DNA of 64,000 nucleotides from Streptomyces sp. NRRL WC-3742. Its GTDB lineage: Bacteria > Actinomycetota > Actinomycetes > Streptomycetales > Streptomycetaceae. The stretch spans positions 145,675 through 209,674 of the forward strand of contig NZ_JOCF01000002.1 of NCBI RefSeq assembly GCF_000720635.1, written 5' to 3'. This document shows positions 15,761-25,118 of the stretch, piece after piece. Every line of letters starts with the position of its first letter. The stretch's first letter is position 1. The notes beneath the pieces are model-generated. The model worked only from the letters and a program-made list of their open reading frames with translations. It was not told where the DNA came from and searched no databases. The position numbers were made by a program, and so were the translations under genes.

Positions 15761-17815
15761 TCAGCCCTCGGTCGGGGCCTCCGGGGTCTGGAGCGGCGGG
15801 AGCTTCACGATGTCCACCGCGGCGGTGTCACCCACGGCGGCACCGTTGGTCAGCGCCAGCTCCTTCGGCGACTGCACCGGCGGACGGGTCGACGGCGTCC
15901 GGCGCGAGGAGCCCGTCCAGGCCGGACGGTGCGGGCGCTTGACGATCGGCGCGAAGATCTCGGCGATCTGCTCCTTGTTCAGGGTCTCCTTCTCCAGGAG
16001 CTCCAGGACGAGGTTGTCGAGCACGTCGCGGTTCTCGACCAGGATCTCCCAGGCTTCGTTGTGCGCGCTCTCGATGAGCTTCTTGACCTCTTCGTCGACG
16101 AGCCCGGCGACCTCTTCCGAGTAGTCGCGCTGGTGGCCCATCTCGCGGCCCAGGAACGGCTCCGAGTTGTCGTTGCCGAACTTGATCGCACCGAGGCGCT
16201 CGGTCATGCCGTACTGGGTGACCATGGCCCGCGCCGTGGCGGTGGCCTTCTCGATGTCGTTGGAGGCACCGGTGGTCGGGTCGTGGAAGACCAGCTCCTC
16301 CGCCGCGCGCCCGCCCAGCATGTAGGCCAGCTGGTCGAGCATCTCGTTGCGGGTGGTGGAGTACTTGTCCTCGTCCGGCAGCACCATGGTGTAGCCGAGG
16401 GCCCGGCCGCGGGACAGGATCGTGATCTTGTGCACCGGGTCGCTGTACTGGCAGGCCGCCGCGACCAGGGCGTGACCGCCCTCGTGGTACGCGGTGATCT
16501 TCTTCTCCTTGTCGGACATGATCCGCGTGCGCTTCTGCGGACCCGCCACGACGCGGTCGATCGCCTCGTCCAGGATGCCGTTGTCGATCAGCTTCTTGTC
16601 CGAGCGGGCGGTCAGCAGGGCCGCCTCGTTCAGCACGTTCGACAGGTCGGCGCCGGTGAAGCCGGGGGTGCGCTTGGCGACGGCCGAGAGGTCGACGTCG
16701 GGCGCGATCGGCTTGCCCTTCTGGTGCACCTTGAGGATGTCCAGACGGCCCTGGAGGTCGGGGCGCTCCACCGCGATCTGGCGGTCGAAGCGGCCCGGGC
16801 GCAGCAGCGCCGGGTCCAGGATGTCGGGGCGGTTGGTCGCGGCGATCAGGATCACGCCGCCCTTGACGTCGAAGCCGTCCATCTCGACCAGCAGCTGGTT
16901 GAGGGTCTGCTCGCGCTCGTCGTGGCCACCGCCCAGGCCCGCACCGCGGTGCCGGCCGACGGCGTCGATCTCGTCGACGAAGACGATCGCCGGGGCGTTC
17001 GCCTTGGCCTGCTCGAAGAGGTCGCGGACGCGGCTGGCGCCGACACCGACGAACATCTCCACGAAGTCCGAGCCGGAGATCGAGTAGAACGGCACCCCGG
17101 CCTCCCCGGCGACGGCGCGCGCGAGGAGGGTCTTGCCGGTACCGGGCGGGCCGTACAGCAGCACGCCCTTGGGGATCTTGGCGCCGACGGCCTGGAACTT
17201 GGCCGGCTCCTGCAGGAACTCCTTGATCTCGTGGAGCTCCTCCACCGCCTCGTCCGCGCCCGCGACGTCCGAGAAGGTGGTCTTGGGGGTGTCCTTGGTG
17301 AGCAGCTTGGCCTTGGACTTGCCGAACTGCATGACCCGGGAGCCGCCGCCCTGCATCTGGTTCATCAGGAACAGGAAGACCAGGACGATGATCACGATCG
17401 GCAGCATCGACAGCATGAGGCTGACGAGGGTGCTCTGCTTCTCGGGGCTGACGGTGTAGCCCTCGGTGAGCGTGTTCGAGTCCTTGGCGTTGACCTGGTT
17501 CTGCAGCTTCTCGGCGAGCGCCACGCCCTGGTCCCCGATGTACGAGGCTTGGAACTTGCTGCCCGACGGGACCTTGCCGGTACCGGCGGGCGACAGCTTG
17601 GCGCCGTCCTTCAGCTGGATCTTGATCGTGTTCGAGTCACCTGTGGTGATCTGCGCCGACTTGACGTCCTTGTTGTCGATCGCTGCGACCACCTGACCGG
17701 TGTCCACCGTCTTGTAGCCGTTCGAATCCGAAACGACCTGCATCAAGACGATGACGGCGAGGACGGCCAGCACGATCCACATGATCGGCGCACGGAAGTA
17801 TCGCTTAACGTCCAT
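15761..17815 (-). CDS. ftsH: ATP-dependent zinc metalloprotease FtsH
   Basis: 684 residues from [10 protein letters not shown]. Two membrane helices (about 10-27 and 105-124) flank an extracytoplasmic domain. The AAA module has Walker A GPPGTGKT, Walker [13 protein letters not shown], the second region of homology ([21 protein letters not shown]) and the zinc site HEGGH, so all catalytic elements are present. FtsH degrades membrane and regulatory proteins. A GTG at 17851 would add 12 residues but lacks family similarity. The ATG is preceded by a tetraloop hairpin and a strong Shine-Dalgarno further out (see 17821-17846). The C-terminal 80 residues after the protease domain are disordered. Confidence 0.95.
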   Translation of the reverse strand: MDVKRYFRAPIMWIVLAVLAVIVLMQVVSDSNGYKTVDTGQVVAAIDNKDVKSAQITTGDSNTIKIQLKDGAKLSPAGTGKVPSGSKFQASYIGDQGVALAEKLQNQVNAKDSNTLTEGYTVSPEKQSTLVSLMLSMLPIVIIVLVFLFLMNQMQGGGSRVMQFGKSKAKLLTKDTPKTTFSDVAGADEAVEELHEIKEFLQEPAKFQAVGAKIPKGVLLYGPPGTGKTLLARAVAGEAGVPFYSISGSDFVEMFVGVGASRVRDLFEQAKANAPAIVFVDEIDAVGRHRGAGLGGGHDEREQTLNQLLVEMDGFDVKGGVILIAATNRPDILDPALLRPGRFDRQIAVERPDLQGRLDILKVHQKGKPIAPDVDLSAVAKRTPGFTGADLSNVLNEAALLTARSDKKLIDNGILDEAIDRVVAGPQKRTRIMSDKEKKITAYHEGGHALVAAACQYSDPVHKITILSRGRALGYTMVLPDEDKYSTTRNEMLDQLAYMLGGRAAEELVFHDPTTGASNDIEKATATARAMVTQYGMTERLGAIKFGNDNSEPFLGREMGHQRDYSEEVAGLVDEEVKKLIESAHNEAWEILVENRDVLDNLVLELLEKETLNKEQIAEIFAPIVKRPHRPAWTGSSRRTPSTRPPVQSPKELALTNGAAVGDTAAVDIVKLPPLQTPEAPTEG

Positions 17816-17820
17816 CCATG

Positions 17821-17846
17821 CGGGGCGTTGCCGCCCCGTCCCTCCT
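17821..17846 (-). promoter_or_regulatory. Structured ribosome binding site of ftsH
   Basis: In the mRNA, AGGAGGG (17846-17840) is followed after one base by a perfect 7-bp stem closed by a GCAA tetraloop (17838-17821) and then, five bases later, the ATG. Linear spacing is 24 nt, but with the hairpin folded the spacing is about six. Confidence 0.55.
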
Positions 17847-17999
17847 GCCACTCAACGGCTCCGGGGGGCTGTGTGCCGACCCCGGCGCATACGGTCATTG
17901 CTCATGTGAAGAGCGGTTTATGGGACCGTACCGCAGTCGGACCCGCCCATGGCGGGAGCACGGCGACACGGTTGTCGTTCTTTGTCCCCCCGGTCCAAC

Positions 18000-18027
18000 G
18001 GGCGGGAACGGGTTCCTGTTCCCGCCC
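18000..18027 (-). terminator. Terminator of hpt
   Basis: A perfect 10-bp stem (18000-18009 with 18018-18027), 18 bp after the hpt stop. A smaller CCCGCC/GGCGGG dyad follows near 17942-17956. Confidence 0.7.
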
Positions 18028-18045
18028 ATCGCCCGAACGGGGTCC

Positions 18046-18600
18046 TCAGCCGCCGTAGACGTGCGGGGCGAGGGTGCCGATGAAGGGGAGGTTACGCAGC
18101 TTCTCCGCGTAGTCCAGGCCGTAGCCCACCACGAACTCGTTGGGAATGTCGAAACCGACGTACTTCACGTCGATCTCGACCTTGGCCGCGTCGGGCTTGC
18201 GCAGCAGGGCGCAGACCTCCAGCGAGGCCGGGCCGCGGGAGCCCAGGTTGCCCAGGAGCCAGGACAGCGTCAGGCCGGAGTCGATGATGTCCTCGACGAT
18301 CAGGACGTCACGGCCGGCGATGTCGGTGTCGAGGTCCTTGAGGATACGCACCACGCCCGAGGACTTGGTGCCCATGCCGTAGGAGGAGACGGCCATCCAG
18401 TCCATGGTGACCTGCGAGTGCAGGGCCCGGGCCAGGTCGGCCATGACCATCACAGCCCCCTTGAGGACGCCGACGATCAGCAGGTCCTTGCCTGCGTAGT
18501 CCCGGTCGATGCGCTCGGCCAGCTCGAGGAGCTTGGCGTCGATCTCGTCCTTGCTGATGAGCACCTTCGCGAGGTCAGCGCCCATGTCGTTCTGGTCCAC
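18046..18600 (-). CDS. hpt: Hypoxanthine phosphoribosyltransferase
   Basis: 184 residues from the GTG at 18600, chosen because GAGGA lies ten bases upstream; a frame-extending ATG at 18660 has no support. The PRPP-binding signature is [14 protein letters not shown] (about 99-112), and [16 protein letters not shown] and [19 protein letters not shown] are the other family blocks. The enzyme salvages hypoxanthine and guanine with PRPP. The gene lies between tilS and ftsH, the usual actinobacterial order tilS-hpt-ftsH. It is 69 bp after tilS, so co-transcription is likely, and it ends at its own terminator. Confidence 0.95.
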   Translation of the reverse strand: MDQNDMGADLAKVLISKDEIDAKLLELAERIDRDYAGKDLLIVGVLKGAVMVMADLARALHSQVTMDWMAVSSYGMGTKSSGVVRILKDLDTDIAGRDVLIVEDIIDSGLTLSWLLGNLGSRGPASLEVCALLRKPDAAKVEIDVKYVGFDIPNEFVVGYGLDYAEKLRNLPFIGTLAPHVYGG

Positions 18601-18669
18601 CGGGGATACGTCCTCAAACGTTCGGGGTCTGTGTGGCCGGCGGCCGGCCGCCCCGGGCATGCCTGCCCG

Positions 18670-19797
18670 TCAGTCGCCCTGTCGCCGAAAGACCAGCGTG
18701 CCACACCTGCGGGTGGCCTCGACGCCCCCGGGTAGGTGCAGCGGCCCCTGGCCTCGCCACCCGGTGACCAGCAGATCGATCGTCTCCAGGTGCCGCGCGA
18801 ACAGATCCCCGGCCGGACAGCCCGCCCGCAGCGCGGCCCGGCGCAGCACCCGGCGGCGCACGGCGGAGGGCAGCTCGGCCAGTTTCACGGCGTCCAGGGC
18901 GCCTTCGCCCGTACGGAGGTCGCGTTCGGCCAGGGAGGCCCACTGGTCGAGGGCGTCGGCGTCGTCGCGGAACAGCCGGGCGGTGCGGGCCAGCGCCTCC
19001 ACCACTCCGCCGCCCAGGTGCTTCTCCAGCACCGGCAGGACCTCGTGGCGCACGCGGGAGCGGGTGTAGGCGGGATCACAGTTGTGCGGGTCGTCCCAGA
19101 CGGGGATCGACTGCGCCGAGCACGCCTGCCGGGTGGCGGCGCGGTCGAGCTCCAGCAGCGGGCGGCGGTAGCGGCCCTTCTGGGCCGGCATCCCGGCCAG
19201 CGAGCGGGCGCCCGAGCCTCGGGCCAGGCCCAGCAGGACGGTCTCGGCCTGGTCGTCGCGGGTGTGGCCGAGCAGCACCGCCACGGCGCGGTGGCGTTCG
19301 GCGGCCTCGTCGAGCGCGGCGTAGCGGGCGTCCCGGGCGGCGGCCTCGGGGCCGCCGTCGCGGCCGACGCGCACCCGGACGGCCTCGACCGGGTCCAGCC
19401 CCAGCGAGCGCAGCCGCTCGGCGACCTGGGCGGCCCGCTCGCCGGAGCCGTCCTGGAGACCGTGGTCGACGGTGACGGCGCCGACCCGCAGGCCGATCTT
19501 GGGGGCCTCGAAGGCGGCGGCGATGGCCAGCGCCATGGAGTCGGCGCCGCCGCTCACGGCGACGAGCACCAGCGGCGACCCGGGGGCGGCCGGGGTACGG
19601 GGAAGGCCCGAGGGGTGGCGGGCGGCGTTGCCGATCAGCGTGGTGCCGACGGCGGCGCCCACCAGCGGGGAGCCTGCCTGGCGCTCGCGCGGGGCGCGGG
19701 CGGGCGGCGTGAAGGTGGAGCCGGCTTCGGCGGCCAGCTCGGTGAGCGTACGGCGGACGGCCAGGCGTATCGCGGCGACTGCGGGGTGAGGGCCCAC
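18670..19797 (-). CDS. tilS: tRNA(Ile)-lysidine synthase
   Basis: 375 residues from the GTG at 19797, with GAGGAG nine bases upstream. The PP-loop [12 protein letters not shown] (about 80-91) binds ATP, and [11 protein letters not shown] and [12 protein letters not shown] are conserved TilS blocks. The enzyme modifies C34 of the CAU-anticodon tRNA to lysidine so that it reads AUA, and is essential. About 55 residues of low-complexity, Pro/Ala-rich sequence separate the N-terminal helix from the PP-loop, more than the family norm. First gene of the tilS-hpt unit. Confidence 0.93.
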   Translation of the reverse strand: MGPHPAVAAIRLAVRRTLTELAAEAGSTFTPPARAPRERQAGSPLVGAAVGTTLIGNAARHPSGLPRTPAAPGSPLVLVAVSGGADSMALAIAAAFEAPKIGLRVGAVTVDHGLQDGSGERAAQVAERLRSLGLDPVEAVRVRVGRDGGPEAAARDARYAALDEAAERHRAVAVLLGHTRDDQAETVLLGLARGSGARSLAGMPAQKGRYRRPLLELDRAATRQACSAQSIPVWDDPHNCDPAYTRSRVRHEVLPVLEKHLGGGVVEALARTARLFRDDADALDQWASLAERDLRTGEGALDAVKLAELPSAVRRRVLRRAALRAGCPAGDLFARHLETIDLLVTGWRGQGPLHLPGGVEATRRCGTLVFRRQGD

Positions 19798-20124
19798 GGC
19801 GGACGACTCCTCGGCGGAGGTCGGGGACAGGACGGCGGCGGACGCGGCGGGGAGCCGTGCAGCCTGTGAGCGCCGCGTTACCGGGCGCTCACAGATGGTG
19901 GCAGAAAGGAGGTGCCCGCTACGCCACCCTCGCCACCAGTACGACCACCGTCCCACGTTCGGGTGAATGGAGAAACGTATCTTCACCCTTGGCCTGCCGG
20001 ATTGGACCACTCGTACGAGCGGGTTTGACCGCCGCGCGGCGCTTTACAGGTGCGGGCGCCGCGCGCCCCTCAGCCATCGGCCCTCAGCCCTCGGCTCGCG
20101 GCTCGCGGCTCGCGGCTCGCGGTC
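19798..20124. other. Intergenic region with an 11-bp inverted repeat
   Basis: 327 bp between the DUF2342 stop and the tilS start. CTGTGAGCGCC (19864-19874) and its exact complement (19884-19894) form a stem with a 9-nt loop, 67 bp before tilS; it could be a terminator or an operator. The far end carries four copies of a 7-bp repeat. No gene is apparent. Confidence 0.5.
20093..20120. repeat. Four perfect 7-bp tandem repeats after the DUF2342 stop
   Basis: GGCTCGC in four head-to-tail copies, ending four bases from the DUF2342 stop codon (20125-20127). Confidence 0.9.
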
Positions 20125-21312
20125 TCAGCGGGCGACGCGGGCGACCCAGGCGGCCGGGTCGTGGATCTCCTCCTTGGTCGGCAGCGTGTTCGGGGAGGTC
20201 CACACCCGGTTGAACCCCTCCATCCCGACCCGCTCGACCACCCCGCGCACGAACACCGCCCCGTCCTGGTACTGGCGCAGCTTCGCGTCCATGCCCAGCA
20301 GCCGGCGCAGCATCAGGTCCAGCCGGTTCGCGCCACGGTCCCGGCGCTGCTGGAACTTCTCCCGGATCTCCGCGACGGTCGGCACCACGGCCGGGCCCAC
20401 GCCGTCCATCACCACGTCCGCGTGGCCCTCCAGCAGCGACATCACCGCCGTCAGCCGGCCCAGGATCTCCCGCTGCGCGGGCGACTGGACGATCTCCAGC
20501 AGGTTGGACGACCCGGCGCTCTCGCGCTCCCGGCCGCCCGTACCGCCCGGCAGCCCGCCGCCCAGCGAGCCCGCCGCGTCGCGCAGCCGCTCCAGCAGCG
20601 CGCCCGGGTCCACGTCCGTCTCGGCGAGGAAGGACTGCACCTCGGACTGGATGTGGTCCCGCAGCCAGGGCACCGCCGTGAACTGCGTGCGGTGCGTCTC
20701 CTCGTGCAGGCAGACCCAGAGCCGGAAGTCGGCCGGGTCGACGTCCAGCTCCCGCTCCACGTGCACGATGTTCGGCGCCACCAGCAGCAGCCGGCCCGGC
20801 CCGGGGCCGTCCGGGCCCAGCCGGGGCTTGTCGAACAGCGCCGCCGGGCTGTCCGGCGCCTCCAGGGAGGGCTCCGCCGGGGCGAAGGTCTCGTACTGGC
20901 CCAGCACCTTCGTCGACAGGAACGCCAGCAGCGCCCCGACCTCGATCCCGGTGGCCTTCTCGCCCACCGAGCCGAACACCCCCGCCGCCGCGCCGCCGGC
21001 CGCCCGGCGCGCCCGCAGCTTCTCCACCAGCGGCTGCACGACCGTCCGGAAGCCGGCCACGTTGGCCCGCACCCACCCGGGGCGGTCCACCACCAGGACC
21101 GGCGTCGCGGCGGCGGCCGCCAGGCTGCTCGACCGCATCCCGGTGAACGCGCGGACGTGCTCCTCGGCCTCCAGGGCGTGCCGGCGCAGCTCGGCGACGA
21201 CGGCCGCAGCCTCCGCCCGGCTGACCTCCGGCCCCGGCCGCACCAACCTGGTCGCGGTTGCGACCGCGAGATTCCAGTCGACCATGTCAGCCCCGCCGCT
21301 CGCGCTCGTCAT
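20125..21312 (-). CDS. DUF2342 zinc-dependent metalloprotease-like protein
   Basis: 395 residues from the ATG at 21312. The zincin motif is WVCLHEETHRTQF (HExxH), and FLSTKVLGQYE and LEGHADVVMDG are typical of the DUF2342 / F420-associated family found across actinobacteria. A cytoplasmic peptidase function is predicted from the fold; the substrate is unknown. A TACGGT box lies exactly six bases before the ATG with no properly spaced ribosome site, so translation is probably leaderless; an ATG at 21285 is the alternative. It lies between dacB and tilS, its usual place in this cluster. Confidence 0.83.
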   Translation of the reverse strand: MTSASGGADMVDWNLAVATATRLVRPGPEVSRAEAAAVVAELRRHALEAEEHVRAFTGMRSSSLAAAAATPVLVVDRPGWVRANVAGFRTVVQPLVEKLRARRAAGGAAAGVFGSVGEKATGIEVGALLAFLSTKVLGQYETFAPAEPSLEAPDSPAALFDKPRLGPDGPGPGRLLLVAPNIVHVERELDVDPADFRLWVCLHEETHRTQFTAVPWLRDHIQSEVQSFLAETDVDPGALLERLRDAAGSLGGGLPGGTGGRERESAGSSNLLEIVQSPAQREILGRLTAVMSLLEGHADVVMDGVGPAVVPTVAEIREKFQQRRDRGANRLDLMLRRLLGMDAKLRQYQDGAVFVRGVVERVGMEGFNRVWTSPNTLPTKEEIHDPAAWVARVAR

Positions 21313-21318
21313 GCCCTC

Positions 21319-21324
21319 ACCGTA
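21319..21324 (-). promoter_or_regulatory. -10 box of the DUF2342 gene (leaderless)
   Basis: TACGGT on the minus strand, six bases before the start codon. Confidence 0.5.
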
Positions 21325-21412
21325 CGTGCTCGCCACCATCGGCGGCAGCCACCCGCCACGATCGTCTTCCCGCCCTCCGGAGCCGCCTCCGGCGCACATC
21401 GGGAGCACCCGC

Positions 21413-21456
21413 GGAGGCGGGACGGAGGCGACCAGGAGGCGGCCAGGAGGCGGGGC
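21413..21456. repeat. Four imperfect 11-bp tandem repeats after the dacB stop
   Basis: Units beginning GGAGGCG at 21413, 21424, 21435 and 21446, each 11 bp and differing only in the last four bases. The array ends three bases from the dacB stop codon (21460-21462). Confidence 0.85.
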
Positions 21457-21459
21457 GGG

Positions 21460-23055
21460 TCAGTGGCAGCCGCAGGTGGCGAGACGGGCGGCTATGCGGT
21501 CGAGGGCGGCGCGGGCGGTGTCGGCGGGGGCGGTGGTGCGGGTCATGACGGCGAAGGCGAGGAGGCGGCCGTCCGCGTCGACCACGGTGCCGGCGAGGGT
21601 GTTGACGTTGTTGAGGCTGCCGGTCTTGGCGCGGATCAGGCCGGCCGCCTCGGCGGCGCCGGAGTTCGGGCCGTAGCGCTTGGCGAGGGTGCCGGTGAAG
21701 CCCGCGACGGGCAGGCCCGCGAGGACCGGGCGCAGCGCGGGGTGCTGGTCGGAGGCGGCCAGGGCCAGGAGCCGGGTGAGCACGACGGGCGCGATGGCGT
21801 TGCCGGGGTTCAGCCCGCTGCCGTCGTTGAGGGTGGTGCCGCCCATCGGCACGCCGAGCTTGGTCAGCTCCTGGGTCACCGCGGTGGCCGCGCCCTCGAA
21901 GCCGGCCGGCTGGTGGCCGGCGATCGCGGCCTGGCGGGCGATCGCCTCGGCGAGCTGGTTGTCGGAGGTGGTGAGCGCCCGTTCGACCAGGCGGGCGATG
22001 GTCGGCGAGTCGACCCGGCCGAGGACGGGCGCGTCGGCGGCGGCCGGGGCGGCGGCGGGCTTGGCCCGGCCCTCGACGGTGACGCCCTGGGCCTTGAGCA
22101 GCCCGGCGAACGCCTCGGCGGCGGAGGCGGCCGGGTCGGCGACCCGCTTGGGCGCGTCCTCGCGGCTCTTCGGGTCCACCCGGCCCTCGTCCACCATCAG
22201 CGGGACGACCGGGGCGATGTTGGTGTCGTCGTCGTGGAACTTGTGCAGCGGGTTGCCGGTGTACAGCGAGAGGTCGTAGTCGAGCGTGACGGTGGTGGTG
22301 CCGGCGGCCTTGAGCGCGGCGGCGGTCTGCCGGGCCAGGTCGTCGAGGGAGGCGGGGGCGGTGTCCGCGTCGGTGGGCCGGCCGCCGATCTGCACCTGGT
22401 CGGCGGGCAGCGCGGTGAGCGTCGGGTCCCCGCCGCCGACGAGGGTGATGCTCGCGGGCGTGGCGCCCTTGACCACCCGGGTGGTCAGCCGGGTGTCGCC
22501 GGGGACGAGGGACAGGGCCGCGATCGAGGTGGCGATCTTGGTGGTGGAGGCGGGGGTGGACGCGGTGTTCTCGCCCGTCCCGTACAGGAGTTGACCGCCG
22601 GAGGCGTCCGCGACCGCGATGCTGACGGTGCCGAGGTTCTTGTCGGCGAGCAGGGGGGCGAGGGCCTGCTGGAGGCCCTGCGTGGTGGGGACGGGGACCT
22701 CGGGGCCGGTCTCGGCGGTGGCGAGGACGGCGCCCGCGGCGGGCGCCGGGCGCGCGCCCGCGGCATCGCTCCCGCCGGTGCCGGGCTGCTCGGCCCGGTG
22801 GGTCGGGCTCTTGCCCTTGTCCTTGCCGTGGTCGCCCTTCTTGCCGTCCCGACCGGTGGACCCGTCGTGGCCCTCGTCCTGGTTGTCGCGGTCGTCGTTG
22901 CCGCCGTTCGGGGTGCTGTGGCCGCCGGGCGTCGGCGAGGGCTGCGCGTACGCACCGCCCGCGCCCAGGACCGTCCCGGCGACGAGCACCGCCGCTCCGA
23001 ACAGTCCGGCGGCCGTCCCCCTGCGACGGCGCGCCGCCCCCACCCGTACTCCCAC
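21460..23055 (-). CDS. dacB: D-alanyl-D-alanine carboxypeptidase / endopeptidase (S13, PBP4-type)
   Basis: 531 residues from the GTG at 23055, with AAAGGGG seven bases upstream. An Arg-rich N-terminus and signal peptide (about 1-38, ending GGAYA) precede a charged disordered linker (about 39-110). The penicillin-binding core has SxxK as STTK, SxN as SDN in [12 protein letters not shown], and KTG in [11 protein letters not shown], all intact. The large insertion between STTK and SDN (about 150 residues) is typical of class C PBPs. It trims peptide stems or cross-links in the wall. It is divergent from ppa with only 76 bp between the starts. Confidence 0.93.
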   Translation of the reverse strand: MGVRVGAARRRRGTAAGLFGAAVLVAGTVLGAGGAYAQPSPTPGGHSTPNGGNDDRDNQDEGHDGSTGRDGKKGDHGKDKGKSPTHRAEQPGTGGSDAAGARPAPAAGAVLATAETGPEVPVPTTQGLQQALAPLLADKNLGTVSIAVADASGGQLLYGTGENTASTPASTTKIATSIAALSLVPGDTRLTTRVVKGATPASITLVGGGDPTLTALPADQVQIGGRPTDADTAPASLDDLARQTAAALKAAGTTTVTLDYDLSLYTGNPLHKFHDDDTNIAPVVPLMVDEGRVDPKSREDAPKRVADPAASAAEAFAGLLKAQGVTVEGRAKPAAAPAAADAPVLGRVDSPTIARLVERALTTSDNQLAEAIARQAAIAGHQPAGFEGAATAVTQELTKLGVPMGGTTLNDGSGLNPGNAIAPVVLTRLLALAASDQHPALRPVLAGLPVAGFTGTLAKRYGPNSGAAEAAGLIRAKTGSLNNVNTLAGTVVDADGRLLAFAVMTRTTAPADTARAALDRIAARLATCGCH

Positions 23056-23131
23056 CGACCGGCCCCTTTCCCGAGCATCCACTCCCGTAGGAGACACTGG
23101 GATTCTGTCAGTACCTACCTTGGAGGAACCG

Positions 23132-23623
23132 TTGGAGTTCGACGTCCTTATCGAAATCCCGAAGGGCTCTCGTAACAAGTACGAGGTCGACCACGAGAGC
23201 GGCCGCCTGCGGCTCGACCGGATGCTCTTCACCTCGACCCGCTACCCGGCCGACTACGGCTACGTCGAGGGCACCCTGGCGGACGACGGTGACCCGCTGG
23301 ACGCCCTGGTCATCCTGGACGAGCCGACCTTCCCCGGTTGCCTGATCAAGTGCCGCGCCATCGGCATGTTCAAGATGACGGACGAGGCGGGCGGCGACGA
23401 CAAGCTGCTCTGCGTCCCGGCGACGGACCCGCGCTGGGAGCACCTGCGCGACATCCACCACGTGTCGGAGTTCGACCGCCTGGAGATCCAGCACTTCTTC
23501 GAGGTCTACAAGGACCTGGAGCCGGGCAAGTCGGTCGAGGGCGCCAACTGGGTCGGCCGCGCCGAGGCCGAGGCCGAGGTCACCGCTTCGATCAAGCGTC
23601 TGGCGGACCAGGGCGGCCACTGA
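23132..23623 (+). CDS. ppa: Inorganic pyrophosphatase
   Basis: 163 residues from a TTG codon with GGAGG five bases upstream, which decides the unusual start. The family I signature [17 protein letters not shown] holds the metal-binding Asp residues, and [13 protein letters not shown] and [20 protein letters not shown] complete the active site. The soluble enzyme hydrolyses pyrophosphate and drives biosynthetic reactions. It is divergent from dacB and followed by a long hairpin terminator. Confidence 0.96.
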   Translation: MEFDVLIEIPKGSRNKYEVDHESGRLRLDRMLFTSTRYPADYGYVEGTLADDGDPLDALVILDEPTFPGCLIKCRAIGMFKMTDEAGGDDKLLCVPATDPRWEHLRDIHHVSEFDRLEIQHFFEVYKDLEPGKSVEGANWVGRAEAEAEVTASIKRLADQGGH

Positions 23624-23660
23624 GCCGTCGTTCCGATCTCCTCGGTCGGGACGGGTCCCT

Positions 23661-23701
23661 GAGGCCGGGGTTCCACGGATTCGTCCGCGGTCCCCGGCCT
23701 C
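23661..23701 (+). terminator. Terminator of ppa
   Basis: A 10-bp outer stem (23661-23670 with 23692-23701) continued by a nearly perfect 7-bp inner stem and a TTCG tetraloop. Confidence 0.75.
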
Positions 23702-23720
23702 TGGCGTTCCCGGGGCACGT

Positions 23721-23741
23721 TTGCCGACAGGCCGTCGGCAA
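23721..23741 (-). terminator. Terminator of dodecin gene
   Basis: A perfect 8-bp stem (TTGCCGAC/GTCGGCAA), 21 bp after the dodecin stop. Confidence 0.6.
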
Positions 23742-23762
23742 GCCGGTGGGGCGGGAGCCCGC

Positions 23763-23972
23763 TCAGTCCTCCAGGCGGAAGCCGACCTTGATGCACACCT
23801 GGTAGTGCTTGACCCGGCCGTCCTCCAGGTGGCCCCGGACCTGCGAGACCTCGAACCAGTCGAGGTTGCGCAGCGTCCGGGAGGCCCGTTCCACCCCGTT
23901 GCGGATCGCGGCGTCGACGCTCTCGGTCGAGGACCCGACGATCTCGGTCACCCGGTACACATGGTCGGACAT
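23763..23972 (-). CDS. Dodecin (flavin/CoA-binding)
   Basis: 69 residues, the standard dodecin length. The sequence VYRVTEIVGSSTESVDAAIRN and the NLDWFEVSQVRGHLEDG segment, with the Trp that stacks on the bound flavin, are diagnostic. Dodecins form hollow dodecamers that store flavin; actinobacterial members also bind CoA. Single gene with its own terminator. Confidence 0.93.
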   Translation of the reverse strand: MSDHVYRVTEIVGSSTESVDAAIRNGVERASRTLRNLDWFEVSQVRGHLEDGRVKHYQVCIKVGFRLED

Positions 23973-24086
23973 GGCGGACTCCTCAGCTGTGCGACGGCCC
24001 CCGGTCCTCCACCGTGCACCGCCGTCCGCCCGCCCGCACCCCGGCGGGCGCCGAGCGCCCGGCGTGAGCCGAAGGACACGCCCCGG

Positions 24087-25046
24087 TCAGAACGCCGCCC
24101 GCACCTGCCCGACCGGCACCCCGCCGCCCAGCAGCACGGCCTCGCCGATGCGCTCCAGGGTCTCGTCCGCGCCGCTCACCCCGAGCCGGCGCAGCGCCGC
24201 CGCCAGGACGGGGCCGCGGGCCCGCTCGCCGCCGTCCTCGATCTTGAAGGCGAGCGCCCGGCCGTCGGGCAGCGCCACCACCTGGACGGCCTCGGCGCCC
24301 ATCTTGGACAGCGCGCCCGGCACGGCCCGCATCAGCCAGGTGTCGGCGCGGCGGGTGCCGGCCACGTACTCGGGGTGGGCGCGCATCGCGTCCGCCACCC
24401 GGCGCTGCTCGGTGCCCTCGGCGGCCAGCACCAGGGCCCGGTAGCCGCGCGCCAGGCCGGCCAGCGAGACGGCGAGCAGGGGCGCGCCGCAGCCGTCCAC
24501 GCCCAGGTGGGCCGGGGTCTCGCCGGTGCCCTCCGCCAGGGCGTCCTGGGCCAGCCGCTGGATGGGGTGGGCCGGGTCGAGGTAGTCCTCGGTGTCCCAG
24601 CCGTTGGCGACGCAGGCGGCCAGCCAGCCGGCGTGCTTGCCGGAGCAGTCCATGAAGATCGGGGCGCGGCGGCCGCCGGAGGCCAGCAGCAGCTCGGCCT
24701 CGGTCTCGTCCAGCGGGAGGTCGGCGGGGGTCCGCAGGGCGCTCTCGTCGAGCCCTGCGGAGCCGAGTATCGCCCGGACGCCGTCGAGGTGAAACGATTC
24801 CGCGGAGTGGCTGGAGGCCGCCAGCGCCAGCAGCTCGCCGCCGATCGCCAGCCCGGCCCGCAGGGTCGCCACCGCCTGGAAGGGCTTGGCGGTGGAGCGG
24901 GGGAACACCGGGGCGTCCGGGTCACCGAGCGCGAACTCGACCGAGCCGTCCGCAGCGAGCAGCACCAGCGAGCCGTGGTGACGGCCCTCGGTGAAGCCCG
25001 AACGGACGACCTCGGCGAGGACGGGCGGGGTGGCGTGCTGGGGCAT
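24087..25046 (-). CDS. Asparaginase (bacterial AnsII-like family)
   Basis: 319 residues, ATG with GGAAGG eight bases upstream. The conserved blocks of this family are present: VEFALGDPDAPVFPRSTAKPFQA (about 31-53) with the Ser-Thr-Lys group, ALAASSHSAE, and FMDCSGKHAGWLAACVANGW. It is the L-asparaginase-like family common in actinobacteria and rhizobia, unrelated to E. coli AnsA/AnsB. It would release ammonia from asparagine in the cytoplasm. Same strand as rsiG, with the rsiG stop 73 bp upstream of its start, so co-transcription is possible. Confidence 0.85.
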   Translation of the reverse strand: MPQHATPPVLAEVVRSGFTEGRHHGSLVLLAADGSVEFALGDPDAPVFPRSTAKPFQAVATLRAGLAIGGELLALAASSHSAESFHLDGVRAILGSAGLDESALRTPADLPLDETEAELLLASGGRRAPIFMDCSGKHAGWLAACVANGWDTEDYLDPAHPIQRLAQDALAEGTGETPAHLGVDGCGAPLLAVSLAGLARGYRALVLAAEGTEQRRVADAMRAHPEYVAGTRRADTWLMRAVPGALSKMGAEAVQVVALPDGRALAFKIEDGGERARGPVLAAALRRLGVSGADETLERIGEAVLLGGGVPVGQVRAAF

Positions 25047-25118
25047 GGCGAGAGCCTTCCGGGGCGAGGGTGAGCCGGGGGCGAGCCCGGGCCCGTCCGC
25101 CTGCGGGGCCTCGCCCGG

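Noticed and set aside
20050..23175. Very long open frame on the + strand opposite the DUF2342 and dacB genes
   Set aside because: It is Arg/Gly/His/Pro-rich with no domains and lies antisense to two clear enzymes; such shadows arise from GC-rich third positions.
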